DNA from: Rhizobium sp. C1
Lineage (GTDB): Bacteria > Pseudomonadota > Alphaproteobacteria > Rhizobiales > Rhizobiaceae
DNA length: 64,000 nt
Reading direction: 5' to 3'
Assembly: GCF_021026335.1 (NCBI RefSeq)
Contig: NZ_JAJNCY010000003.1
Coordinates: 370,718-434,717, forward strand
The notes beneath the pieces were generated by a model. The model ran no database searches, was not told the origin of the DNA, and saw nothing but the letters and a program-made list of their open reading frames with translations. How positions within the stretch are numbered: the first letter of the stretch is position 1; each line of letters begins with the position of its first letter. Both the position numbers and the translations under genes were made by a program. This document shows positions 44,901 through 54,331 of the stretch, piece after piece.

Positions 44901-46988
44901 CTATTCTACAAAGACCCGAACGCTGGCCGCGCGGCCGGCGGCATCGATGACGGTGAGCGTCGAATAGCCGGCGCCTTCCGGAACCCATTGCATGGTGCGG
45001 CGGCGGGAGAGTTCCGGTAGCGGCTTCCCGTTGGCCAGCCAGTGGAACGGCGCACGGCCGCCCTGCAATTTTAGCGAAAGCGCCTCAGGCTGGGCGGCGG
45101 CATCACTGGCGCCGAGATCGACGCGCGCGCCTTCCGGCGGATAGACGATCTGCGGCGCCGGCTCCTTGCCCGACATGGCAAGCAGGCCGGTCGAGGTCAT
45201 GGAAAAGCGCTTCTGGCTCATCGGCAAATCGGCGGCGGCAATATGGGCCGCGCCGAGCGGGGCGGGCGGGAAGGGGGTAATCGCAACGCCCGATTTGACG
45301 AAGGCGTCGAAGAGAATGGGCGCGGCGGAGAGATAGCCGGTGAGCCCCGGAACCGCCCCGTTGTCGGGCCGCCCAACCCAGACGCCGACGACATGCGCGC
45401 CATCATAACCGATCGACCAGGCGTCGCGGTTGCCATAGCTGGTCCCGGTCTTGTAGGCGATGCCGAGCTGACGGCTGCCGCGCGGGGCCAGCACGTCGGA
45501 GAGGATATCGGTGATATTCCAGGCCGCCACCGGCTCCATCAGCGGCTCACCCTCAAGCTTTTCCGGCTGATCGAGCACCCCGTCTCCGATCTGCACCAGC
45601 CGGCCGCGGCTCGCCAGACCGGCATAAAGCTGCACAAGGTCCTTCAGCGTCACGCCGATGCCGCCGAGTGCAATCGCAAGCCCCGGTGCTTCATTGGGCG
45701 GCAAAATCGGCTTCACGCCGGCGCGGCGGAAGCGCACAAGCAGCCGCGTCGGACCGACAGCATCCAGAAGGCGGACCGCCGGCACGTTGAGCGAAAGCTG
45801 CAAGGCCTCGCGCACGCTGACATCCCCCTGATAGGACATGTCGAAATTGCGCGGCCTATAACCGAAGAAGTCTGCAGGACGATCCTCGATGATCGTCTGC
45901 TGCGCCACGTAACCCTGCTCGAACGCAAGGCCGTAGATGAAGGGCTTTAGCGTCGAGCCGGGTGAGCGCAGCACGCGCGTCATGTCCACCCAGCCGGTGC
46001 GGGTTGAATCGAAATAACCCGCAGACCCCACTTCTCCGACGATGGCGCCGGTGCGGATATCGGCCATGACGATGGCGACGGACACCTTGGGCCCCAGGCG
46101 CTGGGCAGCGCTCGCGGCAGCGGACTCAAGGCCCGCCTGGATATCGCGTTTGAGCGTCGTCTTGTGCTCCGTCACGCCCGGCTGTTTGCGCACGGCGAGT
46201 TCGGCGATATGGGCGGCATAGGCCGGCAATTGCCGGCGCGTTGTCGGAACGGGTTGCAGGCTCGCGCGCTCGGCTTCGCCCTCTCCGACGACGGCTGCAA
46301 CTGCGGCGCGGTTCAGCACACGGGCGCGTACCTTGGCTGCGGCTTCCGCATTGCGGTCCGGTCGGCGCTTTTCAGGCAACTGCGGCAGCGCGACGAGAAG
46401 GGCGGTCTGTGCGACATCGAGCCGGCCGGGCTCGCGGCCGAAATAGGCAAGGCTCGCAGCGCGCACGCCTTCGAGATTGCCGCCATAGGGCGCGTGGGTG
46501 AGGTAGAGGTTGAGGATCTCCGTCTTGCTCAGCCGGCGCTCGATCTGGAAGGCACGAAACATCTGAAGGAGTTTCGCCGGCACCGAGCGTTCCGCGCGCG
46601 GCTCGATCAGGCGTGCGACCTGCATGGTCAGCGTGGAACCGCCCGAGACGATGCGGCCATGGGTGATCAACTGTACGAAGGCGCGGCCGAAGGCGAGGGG
46701 ATCGATGCCTCTGTGCTCATAGAACCTCCGGTCCTCATAGGCGACCAGCATCTTCAGGAATTGCGGATCGACATCGGCGACTGTTGTTTTCAGCCGCCAC
46801 CGGCCCTCCGGCGTGGCGAAGGCGCGCAGCAATTGATTGTCCGCATCGCGAACCTCTCGCGACACGGTCTGCGCGCTTTCAAGTGGCGGCGGGAAGGCGC
46901 GATCGGCCGCGAGCAGGCCCAGTACTGTGAGCCCGGAAAGCCCGAGCAACGCGCCAAGCCCGATGCCAATTTTCGCCCGCGTCCTCAT
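44901..46988 (-). CDS. pbpC: Penicillin-binding protein 1C
   Basis: Bifunctional class A penicillin-binding protein of 695 residues, PBP1C type. N-terminal membrane anchor (about 8-28). Glycosyltransferase domain with catalytic Glu85 in YEDRRFYEHRGIDP. Transpeptidase domain with SPGSTLKPF (Ser near 343), then KTGTS near 510. C-terminal BiPBP_C domain (about 600-690). It lies seven bases after the alpha-2-macroglobulin-like gene in one transcript, the yfhM-pbpC pairing known from many Gram-negative bacteria. The pair is thought to protect and repair the cell wall after envelope breach. Confidence 0.9.
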   Translation of the reverse strand: MRTRAKIGIGLGALLGLSGLTVLGLLAADRAFPPPLESAQTVSREVRDADNQLLRAFATPEGRWRLKTTVADVDPQFLKMLVAYEDRRFYEHRGIDPLAFGRAFVQLITHGRIVSGGSTLTMQVARLIEPRAERSVPAKLLQMFRAFQIERRLSKTEILNLYLTHAPYGGNLEGVRAASLAYFGREPGRLDVAQTALLVALPQLPEKRRPDRNAEAAAKVRARVLNRAAVAAVVGEGEAERASLQPVPTTRRQLPAYAAHIAELAVRKQPGVTEHKTTLKRDIQAGLESAAASAAQRLGPKVSVAIVMADIRTGAIVGEVGSAGYFDSTRTGWVDMTRVLRSPGSTLKPFIYGLAFEQGYVAQQTIIEDRPADFFGYRPRNFDMSYQGDVSVREALQLSLNVPAVRLLDAVGPTRLLVRFRRAGVKPILPPNEAPGLAIALGGIGVTLKDLVQLYAGLASRGRLVQIGDGVLDQPEKLEGEPLMEPVAAWNITDILSDVLAPRGSRQLGIAYKTGTSYGNRDAWSIGYDGAHVVGVWVGRPDNGAVPGLTGYLSAAPILFDAFVKSGVAITPFPPAPLGAAHIAAADLPMSQKRFSMTSTGLLAMSGKEPAPQIVYPPEGARVDLGASDAAAQPEALSLKLQGGRAPFHWLANGKPLPELSRRRTMQWVPEGAGYSTLTVIDAAGRAASVRVFVE

Positions 46989-46995
46989 TCTGGCC

Positions 46996-49900
46996 TCAGC
47001 GCATCACTTCCATGCGGCCAAGCGCTGTGCGTGCCGAGAATTGAGGGCGATACATGTCTTCGACGCTGGCCGCCGGATGGTCGTAGACACCGGGTGTGAC
47101 AGCGCGCACGACATAGGCGAAGGTGAGATCGCGCTCGGCGCCGCTGGCCAGATCAAAGGCCGTGACGAAGCGGTCGTAACGGAACTCGACATGGGCCGGC
47201 TGGATATCCGTCAGCCAGTCGAAATTCGCCAGCTGCGCGCTGCTGACCATGCTCGGATTGTCGATCTCGAGGCCGGCGGGCAGGAGATCGCTAACCAGGA
47301 TGCGCTGCGGCCAGTCGTTGTTGGCCACGACATGCAGAACGACCACATAACGCTCGTTCTGCTTCGCCTGCGAGACATTCACCTCTTCACCAGCGAGCGT
47401 GTAATAGTGGCGCTCGATGGTGAAACCATCGCCGCCGGCTGGAAGCGGCTGGGCCGGGGCTGCCACGGTGGTGACATTGACCGACAGCGCGTCCTTGCTC
47501 GTATTCGTCACGGTGACCGGATGCGAGACCAGAGCCTCGCCCGTCGTGGTGGCCATATAGGCGCCCTTCTGGGCCGCACCATTGACGTCCAGCGTCAGAC
47601 CGTCGTCGCCATTCTGAAGCGCGCGGGCGGCCAGCAGCATCCAGGCCTGTTCCTGTGTGCTGGTATAGCGGCGCGTCTGCCAGTCCTTGGAGACGATGGC
47701 GGCAAGTTCCGGCACGATGGGCGGAACCGGGTTGCTCTCGGATGCCAGCGCCAGGACGGCAGCGCCATCGCGCAAGGATGAGCCGTAGTCGTTGCGGGCG
47801 AAGCCGGCAGGCTTGGTCGCCTGTTGCTGCGCCGCCTGAAGCGCATCGACGAAGAGGTTGCGCGCACGCTGAGCGTCGCCGTAAAGCGAAAGCGCTGCGG
47901 CAATCTGCGCCTTGGCGAGCGGCGTCTTGAACTCGCCGATCAGCGTATCGGCGTAGTAACGCAGGTCGCTGATCGAGGCTCGCTTGTTGCGCGCCAGAAC
48001 ATAGAGCGCATAGGCGATCTCGCTGCCGCTATCCTTGACGTTCGTGTTGGCGCTTAAGGAGTTCTGCAGGTTTTCCAGCGACTGCACCATGGCCTGGTCC
48101 GGCACGTCGAACTTCATTTCGCGGGCGCGGGTCAGGAAGTCGGTGACATAGGCGTCGAGCCACATGTCGCCCGAGCCCGGCCCCCAGAGGCCAAAACTGC
48201 CGGTCGATGACTGGTAGGAGAGTTCGCGATAGATCGCGTCCTGTACCCGCTTGTGCAGTTCGGCGTCATTGGCAACGCCATTCGTGGCGGCCATCTCGCT
48301 GAAGTAGAGCAGCGGCAGCGCGCCCGACGCCGTCTGTTCGGCGCAGCCATACGGGTAGCGGCTGAGGCTCATCAGCAGGGCCGGCACGTCGAAAGCGCTG
48401 GAGCGGCTGACATTGATGCTGACGGATGCACCCGGCAGCACGCTGTCGGCGAGCAGATCGGCATTGACCGTCAGCTTCGCGCCGGGGCCAAGCGGTATCA
48501 GGCGCCGCTCTGTCAACGGAAGCTGCGCCGGGCGAACCGGTACATCGACGGACTGGTCGAGCGACAGCCCGCCGGCACCTGCAAGCTTGATCGTCACCGT
48601 TCCGTGGCCCGGCGTTCCGCCGGTGAGCGGTACGGTGATGTTGTATTTGCCGCCCGGATCGAGATGCACCGTCTTGTTGGCCGATGCCTCGTCCAGCTTG
48701 GCAGAGGTATTGCCGGTAACAGACAGGGTGTAGTCGCCGGCGGGTGCGTCGGTGTTGGCCAGATCGAGCCGCAGCTCGGCCTTGTCTCCGGGCGCCAGGA
48801 ATTTCGGCAGGCTGGCGGTCACCACGACCGGGTCGCGGATGACAACATCCTGCGTCGCATGGCCAACGCCGGCCTTCGACCAGGCGACCGCCATGACGCG
48901 GGCCGTGCCGTTGAATTGCGGAATGTCGAAGCTGACCTGCGCCTTGCCCTCGGCATCCAGTTTGACCGGTCCGGAGAAGAAGGCGACCAGCTTCTGCGTC
49001 GGCGGGCTTGCCTGCAACTTTGCCGCCCCGCCATCGCCGCCGGTGCGCAGCGCGCCCATGGCGCCGAGCGAACCGTCGATCAGGCGACCGTAAATGTCGC
49101 GGATTTCGAGGCCGAGCATGCGCTGGCCATAATACCAGCCATCCGGCGAGGGCGGCTGGTAGCGGGTGAGATTGAGAATGCCGACATCGACGGCGGCAAT
49201 CGTCACATAGGCCTCATCCTTGGCTCCGGCCCCTTCAACCTGCACGGCGATGTTCAGCGGCTGACGCGGCAGCGTCTTCTGCGCCGTGTCGAACTTGATG
49301 GCAAGCTTGCGTTCTGCCGGATCGACGGCGGCCCATTTGATGCCGATGGCGCGCATCGGCATGTGGCTGTCCTGCGCGTCGCCCGGACGGAAGAGGGTTG
49401 CGGTCAGATAGGTGCCCGCACCCCAATCGGCCGTAACCGGAACGGAGATTTCACCGCCGCCGGCTGCAACATCCGCCTCGCTGACGGAAAGCAGCGTTTC
49501 GGAACCCGCCATGACCATGACATGGCCGCCATAGCGCGAGGTAAGCTTCAGCTTGGCCGTCTCGCCGACCTTGTAGCTCGGTTTGTCGAGCGCGATGTCG
49601 AGCGCATCCGGCGTCTCGGTCGATTTCGCCGCGACATACCAGCCGGCGTTGAATTCGACGCTCGATTCCGGCCCGTTCGGGTCTGCGGAGCTGACTTCGA
49701 GGCGATAGCGTCCCCAGGCAACGGGCGCGGAAATGGTGCCACCCTCGGGCGTCGCATCGAGCTTGCCGGCGGCCACCTGCTTGGTGGACATGACCGGCTC
49801 GAATTTCCAGGCACTGCCGTCGCGATACCATTGATAGTTCCGCTCGACGCTGAGCAGCTTCCAGGTCAGGCCCTTCATCGGCTGCTTCTGGCCATTGGCG

Positions 49901-52515
49901 TCGATGGCAATGACCCTGAAACCGGCCATGGCGTTTTCGCCGAGATTGCCCTCGAAATCCGGCTTGATGCCGATGCGCGGGCCGTCCACCTTGACCGGCA
50001 AGGTCAGCGAGCGCTCGACGGCGCGGCCGCCGGCTTCCACCATGCGCAGCGTCACGTTCGCGTTGATGAGCTGTGTGGTCGAGGGGAGCTCGGCCAAGGT
50101 TACGTCGAAGGCAGCCTTGCCCTGATCGTCGAGCGGGTCGAGATTCTCGAGCGTCAGCTTCGAGTTCTGCGCGTTGCTGTCGCCGGCATTGTCTGCAGCC
50201 TCGCCGTCGTCAAAGGCATCTGACTTGCCATTGCCTTCGTCGGCAAGGCCGAAGAAATAGCCCCTGAAGTCATCACGAAGGCGGGTCGGCTTCAGGACGA
50301 CTTCGCCTTCCAGCGCGAGGCCGGCTGCGGGGGCGCCATAGAGATAGCGGCCATCGACCTCGATATGGGCGGGCGCATCGACGCCGATTTCCTTCGAGGT
50401 GGTCTTCATGTCGAATTCAGTGCGGTCCGGCACGAAATCGTCGACGATGAAGGTCTGCGAGCCGATGGAGGCGCCCTTCGGATCGACATAGATGTTCATC
50501 GTCCAGGTGCCGCGCATGGCGTTCGTCAGGATCGGCAGATCGACCGTATAGCCGCCCGCCTTGCCGCCCTCGGTGACGACGCGGCGGTCCTCCACGCCAT
50601 CGGGGCGCAGGAAGATGAAGGTGAGCGGCAGGTTGTCGATGGCCTTGGCCGGGATGTCGCGCGCGAGCGCCGCCGCATGAACTGTTTCGCCGGGGCGATA
50701 GACGCCGCGCTCGGTCCAGGCATAGAGGTCGATCGCGCCGGGGGCCGTGCGTCCTGCAACGCCACGGTCGGACAGATCGAAGCCGGCGCGGGTCATGTCG
50801 AGGAAGACATAGTCCTTGCCGTTCTGCTGGGCGGTGAGCACGGCGGGCGTCATCCCGGCCGTGCCGCGCATCAGGCCGGCGCTGAAGGTGGCGCGGCCAT
50901 TGGCGTCCGTCTTCGCAGAGCCCAGGATTTCGTTGTTTTTGGCGAGCAGTTGCAGGTCGATGCCGGCGAGCGGCTTGGCGCTGCCGAGCGCGCGGGCGAA
51001 GACATTGAGACCATCCGTGCCGGCATAGGTGGTGAGGCCGATATCGGAGACGACGAACCACTGCGTGGCCTGCGGTTCCCATTCCTGGCCGCCGCTGTTC
51101 GGCACGACGGCTGTCAGCACGTAAACGCCGGGCTTGCGATCCGGCACGACCTCATCGACCGGGAAGCTGGTGATGACGTCCTTGTTCAGCGCCTGCTTGA
51201 TCTCGATCGAGCCTTGCCACACGAGCTCGCCATTCGTGTCCTTGATCGTGTCGGCGCTGTATTTGTCGACCTGCGTCAGGAACTGCGAATTGTTGAGCAG
51301 CTGGGCGATGTTGCGATCGCCGATGCGGTAGAGCTTGAGATTGGCCGTCGTGGCGTTGACGGACACGAGCGGAATGCCGCGCCGCGCCGTCGAGGGCAGG
51401 ACGAAATTGTCGCCGGTAAAGTGAACGGAAGCCGTGCGGTCCTTGACGTAAACGTCGACATTGACCTGCGCGAGAAGCGGTTCATCGACGGAGGAGGGCA
51501 GGCCGGCGCGCAGCGAAATGCGGTAGTGCTGGCCGAATTCCAGGCCTTCGACGCAGATCTGGTTGTCCTTGGCGTCCACGCCCTTTGCGGCAGCATTGTT
51601 GACGGTGACGAAGCTCGCGTAATCGACGCCGCTCTTCAGCAGCTTCTCGGAAAACTGCACGCAGGCGCGCGGCTGGGCATTGTCGTTGTCGAGCGTGTTA
51701 CCGGTGACCCGGAAGCCCTTCCGGGCGCGCAAATCCGCATAGGCTGCCTGAACGGCAGCCGAGGAGACCAGATTGAGGCTCGCCTTGTAGGCGTTGAGCG
51801 CCTGTCGGAAGTTTTCGGCGTTTTCGAGCGCCTTGGCGAGAACCGCAAGCGCGTCGGCGCGGGCGGAGGTTGTGCGGGTTAGTTGATATCCGTTGAGCGC
51901 GATATAGGCGGCGCGGGTGGCGAGTTCCGTATCCTTGGTCACCGTGTTGGCGGCGCGGGCGGTTTCGATCCAGAGATCGGCATTGTCCGGTTCCAGCGTC
52001 AGCGCCGCCTGGAACGCGGTCATGGCATTCGGAATATTGTTCGAGGTCGCGTCGAGGCGCGCCAGCGCCAGCAGGCTTTCGAGCCCCTGGTTCTTCATGT
52101 CGTCGGGGATGGTAAGCCCGTTGCGCAGGTCGGCGGCGGACTGGATGAAGGTGTCAGACAGGAAGGGGAGCGCGGGGGCAGCGCCGATATCGGGTTCCTT
52201 GACGGCGGAGACTTCCATGATCTTGCCAGCAACCGCACCGGGGAACGGGTTCATCTGGTTGAAGTCCGATTTCAGGAAGCACCATTTCACCTTGGGGTTA
52301 TAGGTGAAGGCACGGCAGGACTTGTCGCCGATGCAGGCGGTGCTGCACTGGTCGAGCGTGACGTTCTGCACGGTGCGCAGATCGAAGCCGAAATAGTCGC
52401 TGTCCTTGGTGGTGATGATCTGTCGCTTGGCGTCAGCAGCATTTGCATTTGTGCTGATATGTAGCAACGCCATGAAAAGAATAGCGAAAAATCCAATAAA
52501 CGCGCGCTGTGACAT
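46996..52515 (-). CDS. yfhM: Alpha-2-macroglobulin-like envelope protein with N-terminal PAN domain (YfhM-type)
   Basis: Very large bacterial alpha-2-macroglobulin, 1839 residues. N-terminal signal segment (MSQRAFIGFFAILFMALLHI), then a cysteine-rich PAN/apple-like domain (about 45-95, DQCSTACIGDKSCRAFTYN). A TPR-like helical part (about 130-260), the MG domains and bait region, and the thioester motif GCAEQ near 1390 in PYGCAEQTASG follow. The thioester marks the protease-trapping type. Start ATG 52515 follows GAGGGGGA; a longer frame would begin before the signal peptide. Located upstream of pbpC in the same transcript, it likely traps proteases that enter the periplasm. Confidence 0.87.
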   Translation of the reverse strand: MSQRAFIGFFAILFMALLHISTNANAADAKRQIITTKDSDYFGFDLRTVQNVTLDQCSTACIGDKSCRAFTYNPKVKWCFLKSDFNQMNPFPGAVAGKIMEVSAVKEPDIGAAPALPFLSDTFIQSAADLRNGLTIPDDMKNQGLESLLALARLDATSNNIPNAMTAFQAALTLEPDNADLWIETARAANTVTKDTELATRAAYIALNGYQLTRTTSARADALAVLAKALENAENFRQALNAYKASLNLVSSAAVQAAYADLRARKGFRVTGNTLDNDNAQPRACVQFSEKLLKSGVDYASFVTVNNAAAKGVDAKDNQICVEGLEFGQHYRISLRAGLPSSVDEPLLAQVNVDVYVKDRTASVHFTGDNFVLPSTARRGIPLVSVNATTANLKLYRIGDRNIAQLLNNSQFLTQVDKYSADTIKDTNGELVWQGSIEIKQALNKDVITSFPVDEVVPDRKPGVYVLTAVVPNSGGQEWEPQATQWFVVSDIGLTTYAGTDGLNVFARALGSAKPLAGIDLQLLAKNNEILGSAKTDANGRATFSAGLMRGTAGMTPAVLTAQQNGKDYVFLDMTRAGFDLSDRGVAGRTAPGAIDLYAWTERGVYRPGETVHAAALARDIPAKAIDNLPLTFIFLRPDGVEDRRVVTEGGKAGGYTVDLPILTNAMRGTWTMNIYVDPKGASIGSQTFIVDDFVPDRTEFDMKTTSKEIGVDAPAHIEVDGRYLYGAPAAGLALEGEVVLKPTRLRDDFRGYFFGLADEGNGKSDAFDDGEAADNAGDSNAQNSKLTLENLDPLDDQGKAAFDVTLAELPSTTQLINANVTLRMVEAGGRAVERSLTLPVKVDGPRIGIKPDFEGNLGENAMAGFRVIAIDANGQKQPMKGLTWKLLSVERNYQWYRDGSAWKFEPVMSTKQVAAGKLDATPEGGTISAPVAWGRYRLEVSSADPNGPESSVEFNAGWYVAAKSTETPDALDIALDKPSYKVGETAKLKLTSRYGGHVMVMAGSETLLSVSEADVAAGGGEISVPVTADWGAGTYLTATLFRPGDAQDSHMPMRAIGIKWAAVDPAERKLAIKFDTAQKTLPRQPLNIAVQVEGAGAKDEAYVTIAAVDVGILNLTRYQPPSPDGWYYGQRMLGLEIRDIYGRLIDGSLGAMGALRTGGDGGAAKLQASPPTQKLVAFFSGPVKLDAEGKAQVSFDIPQFNGTARVMAVAWSKAGVGHATQDVVIRDPVVVTASLPKFLAPGDKAELRLDLANTDAPAGDYTLSVTGNTSAKLDEASANKTVHLDPGGKYNITVPLTGGTPGHGTVTIKLAGAGGLSLDQSVDVPVRPAQLPLTERRLIPLGPGAKLTVNADLLADSVLPGASVSINVSRSSAFDVPALLMSLSRYPYGCAEQTASGALPLLYFSEMAATNGVANDAELHKRVQDAIYRELSYQSSTGSFGLWGPGSGDMWLDAYVTDFLTRAREMKFDVPDQAMVQSLENLQNSLSANTNVKDSGSEIAYALYVLARNKRASISDLRYYADTLIGEFKTPLAKAQIAAALSLYGDAQRARNLFVDALQAAQQQATKPAGFARNDYGSSLRDGAAVLALASESNPVPPIVPELAAIVSKDWQTRRYTSTQEQAWMLLAARALQNGDDGLTLDVNGAAQKGAYMATTTGEALVSHPVTVTNTSKDALSVNVTTVAAPAQPLPAGGDGFTIERHYYTLAGEEVNVSQAKQNERYVVVLHVVANNDWPQRILVSDLLPAGLEIDNPSMVSSAQLANFDWLTDIQPAHVEFRYDRFVTAFDLASGAERDLTFAYVVRAVTPGVYDHPAASVEDMYRPQFSARTALGRMEVMR

Positions 52516-52762
52516 GATTTTCCCCCTCACGCAGCCCGTCTGCCGGGGCACTCTTGAACCTCGAGCGAGGTTTGTCAACACAACGATTTGTGGCATTGCG
52601 GATGCGCAAGTCGAGAGCCGCAACGGAACAAAGACCACAGAATTTGGAAGTCCGAAATTGAGAAAAATTTTTCTCGCTGCGACCTTGGCGCACAATCGGC
52701 TTCCTTAAGTCTACTGCACGGCTGGATTATAAATGGTGCATCGCTTGAAGAAAGGTGACGCC

Positions 52763-52909
52763 ATGACGACCGAGACACACAAGACGGCCTATCTCGCCAG
52801 AAGGCCTTTCGTTTCGATCCCGCTGCCGCAGCGTATTGCCGAGCTGGCCGCCATCGCCGCCGCTTTCGGCTTCGTCATCTTCATGCTGGCCGGCGGCCAC
52901 GTCTCCTAA
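52763..52909 (+). CDS. 48-residue single-span membrane peptide
   Basis: A short frame of 48 residues with a plausible site (AAAGGTGA, five bases before the ATG). The N-terminal half is hydrophilic (TETHKTAYLARRPF) and the C-terminal half forms one membrane helix (about 24-44, ELAAIAAAFGFVIFMLAGGH). It precedes the hydrolase gene by 32 bp on the same strand and may share its transcript. I do not recognise it; coding potential rests on the site, codon use and helix. Confidence 0.5.
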   Translation: MTTETHKTAYLARRPFVSIPLPQRIAELAAIAAAFGFVIFMLAGGHVS

Positions 52910-52941
52910 GAATTTCGATACACGAAGGGCAGGGCACTCGG

Positions 52942-53604
52942 ATGGAAAAGATACTCATCGTGCCCGGCCTTTTCGGTTCAGGCGACGGCCATTGGCAGCG
53001 CAACTGGCTTGCCGATGTGGAAGGCTCCCGAGTGGTGGAGCAGGCGAACTGGGACAGGCCCTGTCTTGACGAATGGGTCGATCGGCTTGAGGCGGAACTG
53101 GCGCAAGGGCCAGCCCTCATCGTAGCGCACAGCCTCGGCTGCCAGGTGACGGCCGCCCTTGCAAGACGGACCTCGGCGCGACATGTGCGCGGCGCCATGC
53201 TTGTCGCTCCTTGCGACATTGCGATTACCCGCAAGCTTCACCCGGAGAACCTTGCGGCGGTTCACGCGTTTGAGCCGCGCAAGCTTCCCTTCCCGTCCGT
53301 CGTGGTCGGGAGCCTGAACGACATCTATATGCCGTTCGAAAATCTGACGGAAATAACTGCCGATTGGGGAAGCGATGTTCACATTCTCGGTCAGGCGGGC
53401 CATATAAACATCGAGAGCGGCTATGGCCGCTGGACCGGTGGTTACGGACTATTCCGGCAATTGCAGGTCAGGGTGCAGCATCAGGACAAGATCCCGGCAA
53501 GACGCGAGATCGCGTCCCGGTCCTATGATGCGCTGAAAGACTATGCCGCCTTCCGCATTTCGCCCGACAAGAGCGACTGCATTGAAAAGAGGAGTTTATC
53601 ATGA
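52942..53604 (+). CDS. RBBP9/YdeN-family alpha/beta hydrolase
   Basis: Small alpha/beta hydrolase of 220 residues in the RBBP9/YdeN (DUF452-like) family. Catalytic triad fits Ser64 (VAHSLGC), Asp127 (GSLNDIYMPF) and His154 (QAGHIN). The N-terminal VPGLFGSGDGHWQRNW segment is typical. The C-terminal ~45 residues extend beyond usual family length. It overlaps the start of the peroxiredoxin gene (ATGA), so the two are translationally coupled. The physiological substrate is unknown. Confidence 0.8.
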   Translation: MEKILIVPGLFGSGDGHWQRNWLADVEGSRVVEQANWDRPCLDEWVDRLEAELAQGPALIVAHSLGCQVTAALARRTSARHVRGAMLVAPCDIAITRKLHPENLAAVHAFEPRKLPFPSVVVGSLNDIYMPFENLTEITADWGSDVHILGQAGHINIESGYGRWTGGYGLFRQLQVRVQHQDKIPARREIASRSYDALKDYAAFRISPDKSDCIEKRSLS

Positions 53605-54260
53605 GCCTTCGCATTAACGACATCGCGCCCGACTTCACCGCAGAGACCACGCAGGGGACGATCAACTTCCACGAATGGATCGGCGACGGCTGGGCGGTGC
53701 TGTTCTCGCATCCGAAGAATTTCACGCCGGTCTGCACGACCGAACTCGGTGCGATGGCAGGCCTTGAAGGCGAATTCCGCAAGCGCGGCGTCAAGGTCAT
53801 CGGCATCTCTGTTGATCCCGTCGAAAGCCATGCCAAGTGGAAGAACGACATTGCCGTTGCGACTGGCTTCGACGTCGAATATCCGCTGATCGGCGACAAG
53901 GACCTCAAGGTCGCCAAGCTCTATGACATGCTGCCCGCCGGAGCCGGTGAGAGCTCGGAAGGCCGCACGCCGGCCGACAACGCGACCGTGCGCTCTGTCT
54001 TCGTCATCGGTCCGGACAAGAAGATCAAGCTGATCCTCACCTACCCGATGACGACGGGCCGCAACTTTGCGGAGATCCTGCGCGCAATCGACTCGATCCA
54101 GCTCACCGCCAAGCATCAGGTGGCAACGCCTGCCAACTGGAACCAGGGCGATGACGTGATCATCACGGCCGCCGTGTCCAACGAGGATGCGATTGCCCGT
54201 TTCGGCTCGTTCGATACGGTTCTGCCGTACCTGCGCAAGACCAAGCAGCCGGCCGCCTAA
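53601..54260 (+). CDS. 1-Cys peroxiredoxin (Prx6 type)
   Basis: Peroxiredoxin of 219 residues of the Prx6/LsfA class, which reduces hydrogen peroxide and organic hydroperoxides. Peroxidatic Cys45 lies in NFTPVCTTELG, with supporting Thr42 and Arg131. There is no second conserved cysteine, so a 1-Cys mechanism is expected. The C-terminal domain contains VATPANWNQGDDVII, characteristic of this class. Translation is coupled to the preceding hydrolase, and a strong terminator follows the gene. Confidence 0.9.
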   Translation: MSLRINDIAPDFTAETTQGTINFHEWIGDGWAVLFSHPKNFTPVCTTELGAMAGLEGEFRKRGVKVIGISVDPVESHAKWKNDIAVATGFDVEYPLIGDKDLKVAKLYDMLPAGAGESSEGRTPADNATVRSVFVIGPDKKIKLILTYPMTTGRNFAEILRAIDSIQLTAKHQVATPANWNQGDDVIITAAVSNEDAIARFGSFDTVLPYLRKTKQPAA

Positions 54261-54281
54261 TCCTCGGAACAGATATAGAGA

Positions 54282-54315
54282 AGCGCCCGCCGGAGAGGTC
54301 CGGCGGGCTGCTTTT
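54282..54315. terminator. Bidirectional terminator between peroxiredoxin and cheB
   Basis: A perfect 10-bp stem GCCCGCCGGA (54285-54294) with 54299-54308 around a 4-nt loop, followed by TGCTTTT. It serves the peroxiredoxin transcript and lies just after the convergent cheB stop, where it may also act for the chemotaxis operon. Confidence 0.78.
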
Positions 54316-54331
54316 CGATGCAAACGGTGAG

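Noticed and set aside
48253..50223. A 656-codon open frame on the plus strand inside the alpha-2-macroglobulin gene
   Set aside because: It is antisense to a gene with clear domains and has the Arg/Gly/Ala-rich, low-complexity look of a GC-rich shadow frame with no ribosome binding site.
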